Shown in pieces: positions 1-5,878 of a DNA stretch of 33,466 nucleotides. Both the position numbers and the translations under genes were made by a program. The stretch is taken from positions 1 through 33,466 of the IMG/VR virus record IMGVR_UViG_3300009507_000004; one strand, 5' to 3'. Below the pieces are notes generated by a model. The model saw only the letters and a program-made list of their open reading frames with translations. It ran no database searches and was not told where the DNA came from. How positions within the stretch are numbered: the first letter of the stretch is position 1; each line of letters opens with the position of its first letter. The DNA comes from a virus.

Positions 1-123
1 AATGGTTATCTTCATACCTTGCCATAAGTTTCATATTATCTTCGTTTGTTATCATAATTGTATTTTTATTGGATTACCTTTCCTTCGTTGGAGTGGTCGC
101 TTTGATAAACATTTCCTTCGTTG
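1..123. repeat. Terminal direct repeat, left copy
   Basis: These 123 bases are identical to the last 123 of the window (33344-33466). They hold the first 55 bases of the methyltransferase gene (minus strand), the end of the repeat-protein gene and about 1.3 of its 33-bp units. The simplest reading is an overlap left by assembling a circular or circularly permuted genome. A true short terminal repeat cannot be excluded from sequence alone. Confidence 0.95.
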
Positions 124-410
124 GAGTGGTGGCTTTGAGAAACCTTTCCTTCGTTGGAGTGGTCGCTTTGATAAACATTTCCTTCGTTGGAGTGGTAGCT
201 TTGATAAACATTTGCTTCGTTGGAGTGGTGGCTTTGATAAATTTCTCCTTCGTTGGAGTGGTCGCTTTGATAAATGTGTCCCCTTGATTTTATTCTACTC
301 AAATTTATAATCCCCTCAAATTCCCCAAAATCCAATCCCGAAATATTAATGTTTCCATCCTCGTTTGTGAACTCTGTTTTTAATAATTTTACTAATTCTT
401 GTTTTGTCAT
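66..410 (-). CDS. 11-residue tandem-repeat phage protein, unknown function
   Basis: 114 residues. Residues 1-44 form a non-repeated head (MTKQELVKLLKTEF, then LDFGEFEG). The rest is six copies of an 11-residue unit of the form N-V-Y-Q-S-D-H-S-N-E-G, ending KVIQ. The unit varies at position 1 (H/E/N/K) and position 6 (D/H/Y). It resembles the short 'xGxLYQxxxKV' repeat proteins seen in some Gram-positive phages and Bacteroidota elements, which are thought to form regular beta structures; that comparison is from memory. The stop codon lies 10 bp before the methyltransferase start across the circle, so the two are probably co-expressed. The role is unknown. A DNA- or surface-binding repeat is possible but not shown. 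Confidence 0.8.
   Translation of the reverse strand: MTKQELVKLLKTEFTNEDGNINISGLDFGEFEGIINLSRIKSRGHIYQSDHSNEGEIYQSHHSNEANVYQSYHSNEGNVYQSDHSNEGKVSQSHHSNEGNVYQSDHSNEGKVIQ
82..279 (-). repeat. 33-bp tandem repeat, six units
   Basis: Six head-to-tail units of 33 bp start at 82, 115, 148, 181, 214 and 247 and keep one reading frame on the minus strand, giving an 11-residue protein repeat. A core of about 16 bases (CTTCGTTGGAGTGGT) is invariant. Changes cluster at a few positions, mostly the codons for residues 1 and 6 of each repeat. Near-identity at the DNA level suggests recent expansion or ongoing slippage, so the copy number may be an assembly estimate. Confidence 0.95.
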
Positions 411-472
411 AATTATATATTTTTACTTATTATTGTAGATAGTAAATCTCTAAATTCTGAAATAAGTCGCTA

Positions 473-631
473 TCACGCCACTTCGCTATCCACAACAACG
501 GGTATATCACATTGCTTTAATTCGTCTAATAAATCAATTACAGTTTCAACGTCAATTACCATTGTTGTACTTCCGTGAGATTCTTGAAATCCGTTTCCTC
601 TTACTCTCTTTTTTAATTCTTCTATATTCAT
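473..631 (-). CDS. Small hypothetical protein (cassette-like region)
   Basis: 52 residues starting MNIEELKKRVRG and rich in acidic residues toward the end. An upstream ATG at 697 is open, but that start would lie inside the preceding gene and translate the intergenic inverted repeat. The ATG at 631 has the A-rich leader (ATATTAAAATG) typical of this genome, so I use it. No family recognised. It is the last ORF of the cassette-like array, 62 bp before the repeat-protein gene. Confidence 0.65.
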   Translation of the reverse strand: MNIEELKKRVRGNGFQESHGSTTMVIDVETVIDLLDELKQCDIPVVVDSEVA

Positions 632-658
632 TTTAATATAATTTTTAGTTAATAATTC

Positions 659-686
659 GCAACGTGGCATACCCAAACACGTTAGC
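659..686. repeat. Inverted repeat between cassette-like ORFs
   Basis: On the minus strand GCTAACGTG and CACGTTGC pair around an 11-base loop, leaving one unpaired T in the left arm. It lies directly after the stop of the 694-897 ORF. It shares the GCTAACG start with the other junctions in this region. Confidence 0.7.
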
Positions 687-693
687 AACAAAT

Positions 694-897
694 TCACTCA
701 ATTTCGGTGGTTTGTTTAGCTTTTATGCACTTGTAACCTTCTCTCTTAAATTTTCGCCAAGAACATCTTTCAGCATCCCATAACTTCATCCACTTTTCAA
801 TTGAAGCGGTTCTTGTTCTTTCAAATGTGTAGGGCAAGATAAATGTTCCGTTCATAGAAGCTATTACCCATCCTTTGTCTATTTCTTTTGATTTCAT
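694..897 (-). CDS. Small hypothetical protein (cassette-like region)
   Basis: 67 residues from MKSKEIDKGWVIAS. An in-frame ATG at 921 is possible, but the ATG at 897 follows GATTTAAACAACGAAAT, almost the same leader as the neighbouring ORF that starts at 1164, so I prefer 897. The C-terminal part (WMKLWDAERCSWRKFKREGY) is rich in tryptophan and basic residues, resembling small phage proteins of unknown role, possibly nucleic-acid binding. No catalytic motif is visible. It is flanked on both sides by TGCTAAC-type inverted repeats. Confidence 0.7.
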   Translation of the reverse strand: MKSKEIDKGWVIASMNGTFILPYTFERTRTASIEKWMKLWDAERCSWRKFKREGYKCIKAKQTTEIE

Positions 898-925
898 ATT
901 TCGTTGTTTAAATCCGTTCATCAGT

Positions 926-978
926 TGCTAACATTATCTATAAATGCATTGAAACGCATTATAGATTTAGCGTTAGCA
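926..978. repeat. Long imperfect inverted repeat between cassette-like ORFs
   Basis: Arms of 22-23 bases pair almost completely: TGCTAAC...ATGC against GCAT...GTTAGCA, with an 8-base loop and one or two bulged bases. One end overlaps the stop codon of the 973-1164 ORF and the other lies just before the next ORF. There is no T-tract, so it does not look like a terminator. It is the best-formed of the seven related junction elements. Confidence 0.85.
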
Positions 979-1164
979 CAAATACTCTGCATAAGTTTCC
1001 ATAAACCAATTCATACCTTGCTCTTCTGCTTCAATTACATATTCCCACACATCTTCTGTAAGGCTTTCTTTTTCGTACATATAATCAGAGTACTTTAAAG
1101 TTTCGTAATCCATTCTTTTGTCTATAGCAGTTTTTGCTATTTGTATCATTTCTTTTTCTTCCAT
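973..1164 (-). CDS. Small acidic hypothetical protein (cassette-like region)
   Basis: 63 residues starting MEEKEMIQIAKTAIDKR and ending with a tyrosine-rich, acidic stretch (EYVIEAEEQGMNWFMETYAE) then YLC. Starting at the ATG at 1242 would read through the previous gene's end and through an inverted repeat. The ATG at 1164 has a good leader (TTTAAAAACGAAAACA). No family recognised. The last codons (TTG TGC TAA) already form part of the downstream inverted repeat. Confidence 0.7.
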   Translation of the reverse strand: MEEKEMIQIAKTAIDKRMDYETLKYSDYMYEKESLTEDVWEYVIEAEEQGMNWFMETYAEYLC

Positions 1165-1204
1165 TGTTTTCGTTTTTAAATCGTTAAAATTTCTGTGTTT
1201 ACAT

Positions 1205-1226
1205 TTAGCGTTAGCACCAATACTAA
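1205..1226. repeat. Near-palindrome between cassette-like ORFs
   Basis: A 22-base near-palindrome, TTAGCGTTAGCACCAATACTAA. Almost all half-site mismatches are transitions, so on the minus strand most positions still pair as G-U. It sits 2 bp after the stop of the 1229-1408 ORF and carries the CGTTAGCA element shared by its neighbours. Confidence 0.75.
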
Positions 1227-1228
1227 TT

Positions 1229-1408
1229 TTATAGTTTTTCAAGAGTAATTTCTAACTTTTCACGCCTTGAATATATGCCTTTATTAAAATCGTTTCTAAC
1301 TAAAAACCATATTAGTTTCCATTTACCAAATATTCTACCTGTATTTTCACCTTCACTCTTATCCCCACTTTCAGAAAAAATAGAGTAACTTAATGTTTTG
1401 TATTTCAT
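1229..1408 (-). CDS. Small basic hypothetical protein (cassette-like region)
   Basis: 59 residues: starts MKYKTLSYSIFSESGDKSEG and continues with an aromatic and basic middle (RIFGKWKLIWFLVRND) ending LEKL. The frame is fully open between two inverted-repeat junctions, and the reading frame starts at an ATG 12 bases from the previous junction, which supports a real gene. No family recognised. It overlaps the spurious long start of the 973 gene. Confidence 0.6.
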   Translation of the reverse strand: MKYKTLSYSIFSESGDKSEGENTGRIFGKWKLIWFLVRNDFNKGIYSRREKLEITLEKL

Positions 1409-1419
1409 AATCCGTACTG

Positions 1420-1435
1420 TGCCTAACCGTTAGCA
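1420..1435. repeat. Compact inverted repeat between cassette-like ORFs
   Basis: TGCTAACGGTTAGGCA on the minus strand: TGCTAAC and GTTAG-G-CA pair, with one extrahelical G and almost no loop. It contains the stop codon TAA of the 1430-1714 gene and ends 12 bases before the next ATG. Confidence 0.75.
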
Positions 1436-1714
1436 ACCATTTATTTTATGGTCAATTTCTTTCAGTTCATCTACTTTTCCCGTCTTTAGTGCTTGTTCAT
1501 AAGCAAAGTCATATAATTCAACCAAATGCTCTTTATACATTTCAATTATTAAAGGTTCGTGCTTATCCGTTGTTTCAGGAAAATATTGCCCTTGCTTTAG
1601 TGCGTTGTCAAAAGCGTTATCTATCCATTCTTGTATGGTCTGACCTTGTGGTATAAACAGTTGGTTATTTCCATAAAGTGCATACATTAGTATTTCAAAT
1701 TGTTCTTTCTTCAT
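1430..1714 (-). CDS. Hypothetical protein (cassette-like region)
   Basis: 94 residues starting MKKEQFEILMYALYGNN. Acidic and mainly alpha-helical in appearance, with regular leucine/tyrosine spacing in the second half (EMYKEHLVELYDFAYEQAL). No signal peptide or membrane segment. The leader AAACGAACTAATTATG supports the start. It ends NGC-stop, where the TGC TAA bases belong to the downstream inverted repeat. No family recognised. Confidence 0.75.
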   Translation of the reverse strand: MKKEQFEILMYALYGNNQLFIPQGQTIQEWIDNAFDNALKQGQYFPETTDKHEPLIIEMYKEHLVELYDFAYEQALKTGKVDELKEIDHKINGC

Positions 1715-1750
1715 AATTAGTTCGTTTTACTTTTGTTACTGTTTAGGTCG

Positions 1751-1779
1751 CCACGCACCATATTCAAATACGTTGTGTG
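1751..1779. repeat. Imperfect inverted repeat between cassette-like ORFs
   Basis: Arms CACACAACGTATT and AATATGGTGCGTGG on the minus strand match at about 10 of 13 positions around a 2-base centre. It follows the stop of the 1785-2063 gene by 5 bases. It lacks the exact GCTAACG string but keeps an AACG core. Confidence 0.55.
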
Positions 1780-1784
1780 TAATG

Positions 1785-2063
1785 CTACCTTTTCCACTCA
1801 TCCCAAGTCATTACCTTAATCATACTTTGAGCTTTTTCAAGTGCATCCCGTTTAATATGTTCTTCAAGGTTTGGTTCTTCTTTAATGGTGTTTTCGTACC
1901 TTCTTCCGTACTTATCCCATTTTTCAGTAATTCTCCATTTTCTTTTCCTTAGCGGTTTTTCCTCTACTACATATCCAACAAATACCACGTTCAAATCAAA
2001 CATATTAAACTGCCAAGTCTGTCTTAAATGCTTGTTTACTTCTTTAGTTATTTCTATTCTCAT
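1785..2063 (-). CDS. Hypothetical phage protein (cassette-like region)
   Basis: 92 residues from MRIEITKEVNKHLRQTWQF. The longer start at 2108 would run through the junction repeat. The ATG at 2063 follows AAAAACTTGATTGAA and is preferred. The middle is basic (KPLRKRKWRITEKWDKYGRR) and the end acidic with paired tryptophans (MTWDEWKR). I recall similar short basic proteins in Flavobacteriia phages, all of unknown function. Confidence 0.75.
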   Translation of the reverse strand: MRIEITKEVNKHLRQTWQFNMFDLNVVFVGYVVEEKPLRKRKWRITEKWDKYGRRYENTIKEEPNLEEHIKRDALEKAQSMIKVMTWDEWKR

Positions 2064-2091
2064 TTCAATCAAGTTTTTATTGTTAATAATC

Positions 2092-2124
2092 GCACTACAC
2101 ACAAGCACGTTTGTAAGTAATTGC
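2092..2124. repeat. Imperfect inverted repeat between cassette-like ORFs
   Basis: On the minus strand GCAATTACTTACA and TGTGTGTAGTGC pair with one bulged base and two or three mismatches. It lies between the stop at 2127 and the ATG at 2063. AAACGTG in the loop recalls the AACG of the other junctions. Confidence 0.5.
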
Positions 2125-2126
2125 CT

Positions 2127-2414
2127 TTATTCGTTAAGGTCTGTTTCATTAAAAAAACCTCGTAATCTGCAATCAGTTCCATTGCCATTTAAAAGACGTT
2201 CTACTTCATCATCTACTTGTTTTTGATGTTTACGTCTTATTTCAGAAATAATAAGTTCTTCAATCATCGGCAACTCCGTACAACAATGTGTATAATTAAT
2301 AGCTTTTAATACATCTTTTGCAATGTCAGTTATGTCTTCTTGTTTAAAAAAAGAGCAGTTATTCTCATTAAATCCGTGTTCTTCAAATATATTTATTATT
2401 TTTTGTAGTTCCAT
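2127..2414 (-). CDS. Hypothetical protein (cassette-like region)
   Basis: 95 residues starting MELQKIINIFEEHGFNEN. It has paired cysteines mid-protein (THCCTELP) and a basic stretch (EIRRKHQKQ), and is otherwise mostly helical and acidic. The leader AACTAAAATTAGCAAAAATG matches the early-gene leader type. It is the first (most upstream) ORF of the cassette-like array. No family recognised. Confidence 0.75.
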   Translation of the reverse strand: MELQKIINIFEEHGFNENNCSFFKQEDITDIAKDVLKAINYTHCCTELPMIEELIISEIRRKHQKQVDDEVERLLNGNGTDCRLRGFFNETDLNE

Positions 2415-2440
2415 TTTTGCTAATTTTAGTTGTTATTCAA

Positions 2441-2470
2441 CGCTACTAATCATACACTTTCAAGTTAGCC
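2441..2470. repeat. Imperfect inverted repeat at upstream edge of cassette-like region
   Basis: GCTAACTT and ATTAGTAGC on the minus strand pair partially. Next to it GCCATAGCTATGTGGC (2468-2483) forms a second small palindrome that covers the end of the 2477 gene. The weakest of the seven junctions, but again with GCTAAC just after a stop codon. Confidence 0.5.
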
Positions 2471-2476
2471 ACATAG

Positions 2477-2725
2477 CTATGGCAAGAATGTTACATCAAC
2501 CTTATCACCTTTAGAAACTTTGTTCTCCATCTTACTATATTGGTAAGGTAATTTTAGTTTTAAACATCCGTGATTGTTTTCAGAGGTAAATCCAGATTTC
2601 TCAACCACAAATTCAAGCGATTCGTTTTTCCGGAGTCCGTCAGTTATTATCTTAATCTGTTCTATTGCATCCGTTTTACTTATTTCGTGGTTGCAAAGTT
2701 TCTCAATAATTTGTTTTACTTTCAT
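2477..2725 (-). CDS. Hypothetical protein
   Basis: 82 residues starting MKVKQIIEKLCNHEISKTDA and ending in a beta-rich segment (KGDKVDVTFLP). The first 35 residues look helical. The ATG overlaps the TGA of the upstream gene (ATGA, 2722-2725), indicating translational coupling with the zinc-ribbon protein and MazG-like protein. No recognised domain. Confidence 0.75.
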   Translation of the reverse strand: MKVKQIIEKLCNHEISKTDAIEQIKIITDGLRKNESLEFVVEKSGFTSENNHGCLKLKLPYQYSKMENKVSKGDKVDVTFLP

Positions 2726-3072
2726 AGTTTACTTTTAATTCTGTTTAATATTTGCTTATACACTAAATCCTTTATTTCTTCAATATTATCGTCTGAAGCC
2801 ATTGAAAATTTATGCTCATCGTTAAATACGTGTATTATCATATCCTTGCCTTTCTTTATTTCTATGGAGATATTATCCATATTATAAATCATTTCCTTTT
2901 GTTCTTCGGTTAATTTATCTGAAGGCAAACCTCTTAATTTTCTTTGGCGTATCATAAACTTTCTGTTTTCATTTTTCCTCAACGAATCAAGTTCAGTATA
3001 ACACGTTTTACAAATTACACCTCTGTTTATTTTAGAGATGCACATTTTACATTTGTATTTATTATTATTCAT
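2722..3072 (-). CDS. Small zinc-ribbon-like hypothetical protein
   Basis: 116 residues. The N-terminus carries two CxxC knuckles (C8-x2-C11 and C20-x2-C23), the pattern of a small zinc ribbon. A basic segment follows (RKFMIRQRKLRG), then an acidic, helical C-terminus. Zinc binding is an inference from cysteine spacing. The ATG overlaps the TGA of the MazG-like gene (3069-3072), and its own TGA overlaps the next start, so these three genes are translationally coupled. The role is unknown; a nucleic-acid-binding regulator would fit. Confidence 0.75.
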   Translation of the reverse strand: MNNNKYKCKMCISKINRGVICKTCYTELDSLRKNENRKFMIRQRKLRGLPSDKLTEEQKEMIYNMDNISIEIKKGKDMIIHVFNDEHKFSMASDDNIEEIKDLVYKQILNRIKSKL

Positions 3073-3521
3073 AGTTTGTTTTTTAATTCCTCAACAAATT
3101 TTCTTAAATCTCTTACAGGTATCTGATGCCTTGACCTAAACTTCTCTGCAAAGTTAGAATACGGACAACCTGTATTTATATTATACGTATCTTCATCTTT
3201 CAATTGAACTCCTGTAATCAAACAAAATTTTGGTTTTGCATATGACAGTATTTCCTCAGGTGTCTCCGAAAGAGATTCAATATCTTCGACATACGTCCGA
3301 AGGATATCTTCTATTTTCAACTCTTGAGCGTCTATTCCTACCTTCTGACCTTTTAATGCTTCTATGTAAAGCGTTGCGTCCATTAGTTCCTCTTGTAAGT
3401 GTTGTAGCCAATCTAATACGTTTAAATCGTTTCTTTCTAGTGTTGTGCCATATTTTTCTATTCCTTCGTTAGAACGCTTCTTATATGCTTCTAACACTTT
3501 GTTTACTATTTTGTCTTCCAT
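3069..3521 (-). CDS. MazG-like nucleotide pyrophosphohydrolase domain protein
   Basis: 150 residues. The N-terminal 60 residues (EKYGTTLERNDLNVLDWLQH, then EELMDATLYIEAL) match the helical phage MazG-like family as I know it, with the acidic EELxDA stretch that would bind metal. MazG enzymes hydrolyse (d)NTPs to monophosphates and are common in phages, where they may adjust nucleotide pools or (p)ppGpp. The C-terminal half has no domain I recognise and carries cysteines (FCLITG, TGCPYS). Lies 3 bp after the gene above it in transcription order and is coupled to the next. Confidence 0.7.
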   Translation of the reverse strand: MEDKIVNKVLEAYKKRSNEGIEKYGTTLERNDLNVLDWLQHLQEELMDATLYIEALKGQKVGIDAQELKIEDILRTYVEDIESLSETPEEILSYAKPKFCLITGVQLKDEDTYNINTGCPYSNFAEKFRSRHQIPVRDLRKFVEELKNKL

Positions 3522-3524
3522 ATC

Positions 3525-3767
3525 TTACTTGTCTACACATTTTAATAATAGTTCGCCCTCTACCTTGTCAATCTTTTTTATCGCTCTGTAAATGTTTAAG
3601 CTATTTCTTTTGACTTTCTTTCTTTCTTCGCTTGTTGAGTTCTTTCCTAGTTCAGCCACGTTGTCTGCATCTATCTCTAGGAGTAAATCAATTCTTTCTT
3701 TGTTGCTTGAAATGTTGTTTTCTATCACTTCCTGTACTCTTGCTTCTATTTTGTCTATGTTGCTCAT
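3525..3767 (-). CDS. Hypothetical coiled-coil-like protein
   Basis: 80 residues starting MSNIDKIEARVQEVIENN. Highly charged and almost entirely helical in appearance, with no membrane segment. The ATG is one base downstream of the stop of the C5 methyltransferase, so it probably belongs to the same message. No family recognised. Confidence 0.7.
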   Translation of the reverse strand: MSNIDKIEARVQEVIENNISSNKERIDLLLEIDADNVAELGKNSTSEERKKVKRNSLNIYRAIKKIDKVEGELLLKCVDK

Positions 3768-3768
3768 C

Positions 3769-4437
3769 TTAAAATAATTCTGTTTGTTTAATGTCTTGTT
3801 TTCTTCTTATCCCTACTACTGTTTCAAGTATTGTTTTTCCTGCTTCGTAATCTACAAGGTTTCTTGCTATTTTTCTTTTGTCTTGCTGTCCTCTATAAGT
3901 GCTTAAATCTATTTTGTGAAATTTTTCTAAAAAAATACGCTCTTCATTTACTTGTCCGCACATCTTTCCCTTGCCTAATTCTCTTTCGTTTAAATTGTTT
4001 GGTAAATTAAAATTAGTCCAATATAGATGTCTGCCTCTTTTTTTTGCAGATATTAATGGCTCGTAATATGGTACAACATTTTCAACTACGTATTTTCCAT
4101 TAAAAAAAGTATCTAAAAATATAATCTCAGAATATAATTTCATATCTGGATAAACCGCTTTAAAATTAGTTGTGTTTTTTTGTGTTATTCTAACCTTGCT
4201 ATGAGTTGGACAAGGTGGTGAACTCCAAATAAAATCAAATTCTTTATAATGGTCTAACAAATACTGGTGTGCATCTGCTACTATTACTTTGTCATTTGGA
4301 AACCTCTCTTGGTATAACCTTGCAGCTTCTTTATCTAACTCTACTGCAGTAACTTCTATATCTGCAACTTCGTCCCATTTGTATCTGTTTCCACCAAGAC
4401 AGGCGTACAAATTGAGTATTTTAATTGTTTTCATCAT
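3769..4437 (-). CDS. DNA (cytosine-5) methyltransferase-like protein
   Basis: 222 residues. Motifs in order: an AdoMet-binding start (ILNLYACLGGNRYKW, residues 7-21), an acidic ribose contact (VELD, 32-35), the catalytic PPCPTHS with C76, and ENV (119-121). These are hallmarks of C5 cytosine methyltransferases, which methylate DNA from S-adenosylmethionine. It is shorter than typical enzymes (about 300 or more residues), mainly in the target-recognition region. No restriction enzyme neighbours it, so it is an orphan, likely for evading host restriction or for regulation. The start overlaps a 36-codon ORF. Either of two adjacent ATGs could be used. Confidence 0.8.
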   Translation of the reverse strand: MMKTIKILNLYACLGGNRYKWDEVADIEVTAVELDKEAARLYQERFPNDKVIVADAHQYLLDHYKEFDFIWSSPPCPTHSKVRITQKNTTNFKAVYPDMKLYSEIIFLDTFFNGKYVVENVVPYYEPLISAKKRGRHLYWTNFNLPNNLNERELGKGKMCGQVNEERIFLEKFHKIDLSTYRGQQDKRKIARNLVDYEAGKTILETVVGIRRKQDIKQTELF

Positions 4438-4531
4438 CTTGTTTGTTTAGTTGTTTTTTCTTTTCGTTTATTAAATCTAGTTCTTTTCTTATCTCTTGCA
4501 ATCTTTCTAGTATCTCATCTAAATGCTCCAT
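4421..4531 (-). CDS. 36-residue coiled-coil mini-protein
   Basis: Short ORF starting MEHLDEILERLQEIRKELDL and ending in a lysine-rich stretch then DDENN. Heptad-like leucine/isoleucine spacing suggests a small coiled coil. It overlaps the end of the DnaA-domain gene by 17 bases and the start of the methyltransferase by 17 bases, an arrangement that suits translational coupling. The short length keeps confidence modest. Confidence 0.5.
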   Translation of the reverse strand: MEHLDEILERLQEIRKELDLINEKKKQLNKQDDENN

Positions 4532-4925
4532 TTCTTAAGTCTTTCATTATTATCTCTTTTAGTCCTGCAACCTTTAGTTTCAAAGATTCGTTTTCTTCTA
4601 CTAGCCTTTTGTTTTCTTGTTCTACTGTTTCAAGTCCGCAAAGTTTTCTGTCTAAATCTTTGTAAAATAGATTATAATAAGGCTCATACGTCAGTTCGTT
4701 TATAGTGCTATTTAATGCGTTTATCACAGTTGCGTGGTTCTTTCCTACTGATTCGCCTATTTGATGCAAAGAATGTGGTGTGTGCTTTCTGCAGATTGAA
4801 TAATAAATACTTCTAGGATAAGTTAGCTTTCTGCTTCTTACGTTTGAATCTAGTTCTACATCAAAAAAGTTTTCTATTTCTTCTTTTATTGATTGTAGTG
4901 TGATTTTTGATTGTAGTGCTTCCAT
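4515..4925 (-). CDS. DnaA C-terminal (domain IV) DNA-binding protein
   Basis: 136 residues from MEALQSKITLQ. Residues about 30-80 match the DNA-binding domain IV of the replication initiator DnaA: PRSIYYSICRKHTPHSLHQI followed by GESVGKNHATVINAL, the equivalent of DnaA's TxxSLxxIGxxFGxRDHSTVxxA signature. The ATPase domain of DnaA is absent. A coiled-coil tail follows (VEQENKRLVEENESLKLKV). Such a protein could bind DnaA boxes on phage or host DNA as an origin-binding protein, competitor or regulator; this is inference. A longer start at 5000 exists, but the ATG at 4925 has the leader AATTAAAACTAAAACA. Confidence 0.85.
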   Translation of the reverse strand: MEALQSKITLQSIKEEIENFFDVELDSNVRSRKLTYPRSIYYSICRKHTPHSLHQIGESVGKNHATVINALNSTINELTYEPYYNLFYKDLDRKLCGLETVEQENKRLVEENESLKLKVAGLKEIIMKDLRNGAFR

Positions 4926-4942
4926 TGTTTTAGTTTTAATTG

Positions 4943-5134
4943 TTATTGTTTTATTTGTGATTGTTTTATGTCGTCTATTGCTTCTTTGATTCCTGCACAA
5001 TGCAAATATAATTCCTTTTCTTCATATAGCAAAAGGATTTCTTCTAATTGTTCTATTTCCATTCCTTCCTTGTGTAATTCGTGAGTATCTCTGTAAGCGT
5101 ACCAAATGTACTCTCTTTTTTCTTCTTCGGTCAT
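4943..5134 (-). CDS. Small acidic hypothetical protein
   Basis: 63 residues starting MTEEEKREYIWYAYRD, very rich in glutamate and leucine, helical. Its ATG overlaps the TGA of the exonuclease gene (ATGA, 5131-5134), so it is translationally coupled to it. No recognised family. Confidence 0.7.
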   Translation of the reverse strand: MTEEEKREYIWYAYRDTHELHKEGMEIEQLEEILLLYEEKELYLHCAGIKEAIDDIKQSQIKQ

Positions 5135-5835
5135 AGTGCGTTGGTTCTTAATTTTAGCAAATTATAGCAAAGTATGTATTTCTCTCGTGCCTTGCTCTTG
5201 TATATCTTTTTGAATAGTTCAAATACCTTTCTTCTGAATTGGTATGCTGTTGTGCATTCTTTAAACGCTTTCTTGCAATATGCTTTTCCGTACCCTTTAC
5301 AAAAGTTTACATTGTCAGCAGTATCTCCTACAATCATTTGCTCATAAAAGAAATACAAAGCTTCCTGTTCTGTTTGTACTCTTATGCTTTGGTGGTTATA
5401 GTGATAGTTGTAAATGGTCGCAGGGAATTGCAAATAGTCTTTGTCTATAGATACAATTATGCTTTCTTCTTTGTTCTTTGCCCACATAGACGCTACAAGG
5501 TCATCGGTTTCATATCCTGCCTTGTAAATAGCATCGTAAGACTCTTGCACGTATTTTGTAAGTTCGTTCAATAGAGGTGGTATATTTGCCTTCTTTCTAT
5601 TGGCTTTGTACGTTGGTGTCAGCATCTTTCTAAAATTACCTTTAGAACCGCAGAATGTTACAACCTTGTCAATCTCGTATGTTTCTTCTAGCTTGTTTAC
5701 AATAGACATAAAAACCTCGTCAAACTTAAAAACAACTTCTTCAAGATTATCATTAAAAGGAGAGTCATCGGGATTTTCTTTTTCTTTGTAGCAACTACTC
5801 CAAAGCAAGCTATCAGCATCAAATAGTATAGTCAT
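5131..5835 (-). CDS. 5'-3' exonuclease / flap endonuclease-like (PIN fold)
   Basis: 234 residues. An N-terminal acidic strand (ILFDADSLLW), a helical-arch region with TPTYKANRKK, then clustered acids in YETDDLVASM and VSIDKDYLQF, and the helix-hairpin-like VGDTADNV. Together these give the metal-binding layout of phage T5/T7-type 5' nucleases, which remove RNA primers and flaps or degrade host DNA. It is somewhat shorter than T5 exonuclease. The stop codon overlaps the next gene (ATGA). The leader AATAAAACTAAAAACTATG follows a GC-rich stem-loop at 5852-5867. Confidence 0.85.
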   Translation of the reverse strand: MTILFDADSLLWSSCYKEKENPDDSPFNDNLEEVVFKFDEVFMSIVNKLEETYEIDKVVTFCGSKGNFRKMLTPTYKANRKKANIPPLLNELTKYVQESYDAIYKAGYETDDLVASMWAKNKEESIIVSIDKDYLQFPATIYNYHYNHQSIRVQTEQEALYFFYEQMIVGDTADNVNFCKGYGKAYCKKAFKECTTAYQFRRKVFELFKKIYKSKAREKYILCYNLLKLRTNAL

Positions 5836-5851
5836 AGTTTTTAGTTTTATT

Positions 5852-5867
5852 GGGGGATTTCTCCCCC
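5852..5867 (-). promoter_or_regulatory. GC-rich stem-loop with GAAA loop before exonuclease
   Basis: Perfect 6-bp stem GGGGGA/TCCCCC closed by a GAAA tetraloop (minus strand), 17 bases before the exonuclease start region. No T-tract follows on the minus strand. The upstream flank TAAAACCAACGGG also precedes the stem-loop at 30684-30699. It may be an attenuator, a processing signal or an mRNA-stabilising element. Confidence 0.7.
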
Positions 5868-5878
5868 GTTGGTTTTAT

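Noticed and set aside
82-279. CRISPR array
   Set aside because: Units are contiguous with no spacers and are translated in frame, so it is a protein tandem repeat.
2-310. Plus-strand ORFs across the 33-bp repeat
   Set aside because: A 33-bp repeat without stops is open in several frames. Only the minus-strand frame has a non-repeated N-terminal head, a leader and operon context.
411-2476. Calling the junctions true integron attC sites
   Set aside because: Core sequences do not match RYYYAAC/GTTRRRY exactly, no IntI-type integrase is present, and lengths vary, so I report only a cassette-like pattern.
5852-5867. Plus-strand terminator
   Set aside because: The T-rich sequence on the plus side could serve as a U-tract, but no plus-strand gene ends there.
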